From Neolewinella xylanilytica (GTDB lineage Bacteria > Bacteroidota > Bacteroidia > Chitinophagales > Saprospiraceae), in the NCBI RefSeq assembly GCF_002934605.1, contig NZ_PTJC01000006.1, forward strand, positions 992,001-1,056,000: a stretch of 64,000 bases of DNA. Direction: 5' to 3'. This document shows, piece after piece, positions 61,614 to 64,000 of the stretch (its first letter is position 1; every line of letters begins with the position of its first letter). The position numbers and the translations under genes are program-made. The notes under the pieces are model-generated. The model saw only the letters and a program-made list of their open reading frames with translations. It was not told the origin of the DNA and did no database searches.

Positions 61614-61723
61614 CAAGGGTAATACTCTTCCGGTTCGGTTGATCCGGAGGTAGGGGCGGCCGAGGTTGCGGTCGGCACCCTGATTAAGCACCATTTTTTA
61701 ATTTCAAAATAGGACATCCTAAG

Positions 61724-62920
<1,197 letters not shown>

Positions 62921-62928
62921 GAACCATC

Positions 62929-62949
62929 GGGGCTTCCGCCCCCGGTTTT
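62929..62949 (+). terminator. Short hairpin after tuf
   Basis: GGGGC (62929-62933) pairs with GCCCC (62938-62942) around a TTCC loop, followed by GGTTTTA. It lies just after the tuf stop and is a plausible weak terminator. Confidence 0.5.
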
Positions 62950-62963
62950 ACTATAAAAAGTGG

Positions 62964-62995
62964 AAGTTAAGTGCCCGAATGAGGGTACTTAACTT
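62964..62995. terminator. Long hairpin between tuf and tRNA-Trp
   Basis: A 13-bp stem with one G-T pair: AAGTTAAGTGCCC (62964-62976) with GGGTACTTAACTT (62983-62995), 6-base loop. It may stop transcription after tuf or mark a processing site before tRNA-Trp. Confidence 0.6.
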
Positions 62996-63109
62996 TCGCA
63001 TTTAGGAAGTACGAATTTTAATGTGCGGAGTAGGGAGTTGAAAGGTCCGAGTAAGCTGTCAAGCACCTTTTTATCCCGTGTCTCTCCGTTAGATTTCGTA
63101 CTTCAACTT

Positions 63110-63182
63110 ACGGGTGTAGCTCAATTGGCAGAGCACTGGTCTCCAAAACCAGGGGCTGGGAGTTCGAGTCTCTCCACCCGTG
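63110..63182 (+). tRNA. tRNA-Trp(CCA)
   Basis: Acceptor ACGGGTG paired to CACCCGT, D-arm TAGCTCAATTGGCAGAGC, anticodon arm CTGGT-CTCCAAA-ACCAG giving CCA, T-arm with GAGTTCGAGTCTC. The 3' CCA end is not encoded. It directly precedes secE. Confidence 0.95.
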
Positions 63183-63235
63183 CTTACTTTACAAGGGATG
63201 CGCAGTCCCTTCACTCTTCAACCCTTCCCTTTCTC

Positions 63236-63430
63236 ATGGATAAGCTAGGACTATACTTACGGGAAAGTTATAACGAGCTGGTCCACAACGTGACCTGGCC
63301 TCCGTATTCTACGCTCCAGACCAATACCGTATTGGTGCTGATCGGTTCCGCCATTTTCGCGCTGCTGATTCTAATGATGGATTTCGTGTGGAAGAATGTC
63401 GTGGATTTTATCTACAACAGCGCGGTTTAA
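63236..63430 (+). CDS. secE: Preprotein translocase subunit SecE
   Basis: A 64-residue single-span SecE of the short bacterial type, essential for SecY stability in the translocon. The conserved cytoplasmic helix YLRESYNELVHNVTWPPYST precedes the membrane span TVLVLIGSAIFALLILMMDF. I use the ATG at 63236; upstream in-frame codons run into tRNA-Trp. It lies 18 bases before nusG. Confidence 0.95.
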   Translation: MDKLGLYLRESYNELVHNVTWPPYSTLQTNTVLVLIGSAIFALLILMMDFVWKNVVDFIYNSAV

Positions 63431-63448
63431 GCATACTTCGAAAACAGC

Positions 63449-63994
63449 ATGGCAGACAACAAATGGTACTCGCTGCGGGTCATCAGCGGCAAGGAAAAAA
63501 AGATCAAGGAACGCATCGAGAAGGAAATCGAGCGGAATGACTGGGGTAGCCACGTCACCAAGATCGTCGTGCCAACGGAGAAGGTGTATAAGATTCGTAG
63601 CGGTAAAAAGGTGATTTCCGACCGGAACATTCTACCGGGCTACATTTTGGTAGAAGCCGACCCTTACGCCCTGAATGCGGAAGTAGTCGATGCCATCACC
63701 AGCCTGCCGAATGTCATTCACTTTCTCGGCAAGAGCGAGCCCGTACCCATGCGGGAATCGGAAGCTAACCGATTGCTCGGTAAGGTGGACGAGAGCCTCG
63801 AAGCCGGCGATACCATGATCGAGCCCTTCATCGAGGGGGAAACGGTGAAGATCATCGACGGCCCCTTCAACGAGTTTGTCGGCGATATTCAGGAAGTCAA
63901 CGAAGAGAAGAAGAAACTTAAGGTCATCGTCAAGATCTTCGGCCGCGGTACGGAAGTCGAGTTGAACTTCATGCAGGTCGAGAAACAATCGTAA
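63449..63994 (+). CDS. nusG: Transcription termination/antitermination factor NusG
   Basis: NusG binds RNA polymerase and links it to Rho or the ribosome. The 181-residue protein has an N-terminal NGN domain starting WYSLRVISGKEKKIKERIE and a C-terminal KOW domain (GETVKIIDGPFNEFVGDIQE). The stop is at 63992-63994, near the window's end; ribosomal protein genes rplK/rplA would be expected next. Confidence 0.97.
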   Translation: MADNKWYSLRVISGKEKKIKERIEKEIERNDWGSHVTKIVVPTEKVYKIRSGKKVISDRNILPGYILVEADPYALNAEVVDAITSLPNVIHFLGKSEPVPMRESEANRLLGKVDESLEAGDTMIEPFIEGETVKIIDGPFNEFVGDIQEVNEEKKKLKVIVKIFGRGTEVELNFMQVEKQS

Positions 63995-64000
63995 ATAATT

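Overview
The window looks like a chromosomal piece from a gliding-type Bacteroidota, most likely a marine Saprospiria/Lewinella-like bacterium. The evidence is a type IX secretion (T9SS) C-terminal domain protein next to a PorP/SprF outer-membrane partner, a BatA-domain protein, a Bacteroidota-type promoter (TTTG-N19-TACCTTTG) ahead of the tRNA/tuf cluster, few clear Shine-Dalgarno sequences, several TTG/GTG starts, and GC-rich coding DNA. The genus is an inference. No phage, plasmid, CRISPR array or intact insertion sequence was found.

Layout. 1-6081: end of yicC, gmk, then a tightly packed minus-strand run (BatA-domain protein, degenerate dihydroorotase, GT2 glycosyltransferase, tadA, lipoprotein). 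6082-6781: an intergenic island bounded by two inverted arrays of an 8-bp repeat and carrying a 78-bp inverted-repeat element. 6782-9261: dipeptide epimerase and fumC, translationally coupled. 9262-10119: no convincing gene. 10120-15915: a small unknown gene, a large CheB-CheR-PAS protein and a convergent sigma-54 activator. 15998-19332: a fatty acid beta-oxidation pair in which the thiolase partner has lost all three catalytic residues. 19486-25663: membrane proteins, phosphatidylcholine synthase, an Ig-like lipoprotein, a LysM protein and a small heat-shock protein. 25716-30216: mscS, DUF389 protein, lolD-like ATPase, purU and a DUF2383 protein. 30361-34625: mreBCD-mrdA cell-shape operon. 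34872-38820: alaS, a methyltransferase and an SCP2 protein. 38936-44072: T9SS adhesin, a structured intergenic region with a candidate small RNA, porP, bactofilin and atpZ. 44056-48521: pxpBC, merR, an acyltransferase and pckA. 48566-56230: a xylan/arabinoxylan utilisation cluster (GH10, GPH symporter, GH43, SDR, LacI regulator, GH51) with no SusC/SusD pair. 56397-60755: LuxE-like adenylate-forming protein, lipoprotein, GT10 fucosyltransferase, putative glycosyltransferase and a XerC/D recombinase. 60774-63994: promoter, tRNA genes with decayed tRNA copies, tuf, tRNA-Trp, secE and nusG.

How the parts work together. Most of the window is core housekeeping: translation, cell wall elongation, nucleotide and central metabolism. 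The clearest accessory trait is degradation of arabinoxylan: a surface lipoprotein GH10 xylanase cuts the backbone, an exported GH51 removes arabinose, an MFS symporter imports short products, an internal GH43 finishes them, and an SDR may handle uronic acid side groups. The most unusual points are the two enzyme-family proteins without catalytic residues (PyrC-like and thiolase-like), each fused into an operon with an intact partner, the 8-bp repeat arrays, the decayed tRNA copies around intact tRNAs, and a possible small RNA upstream of porP.
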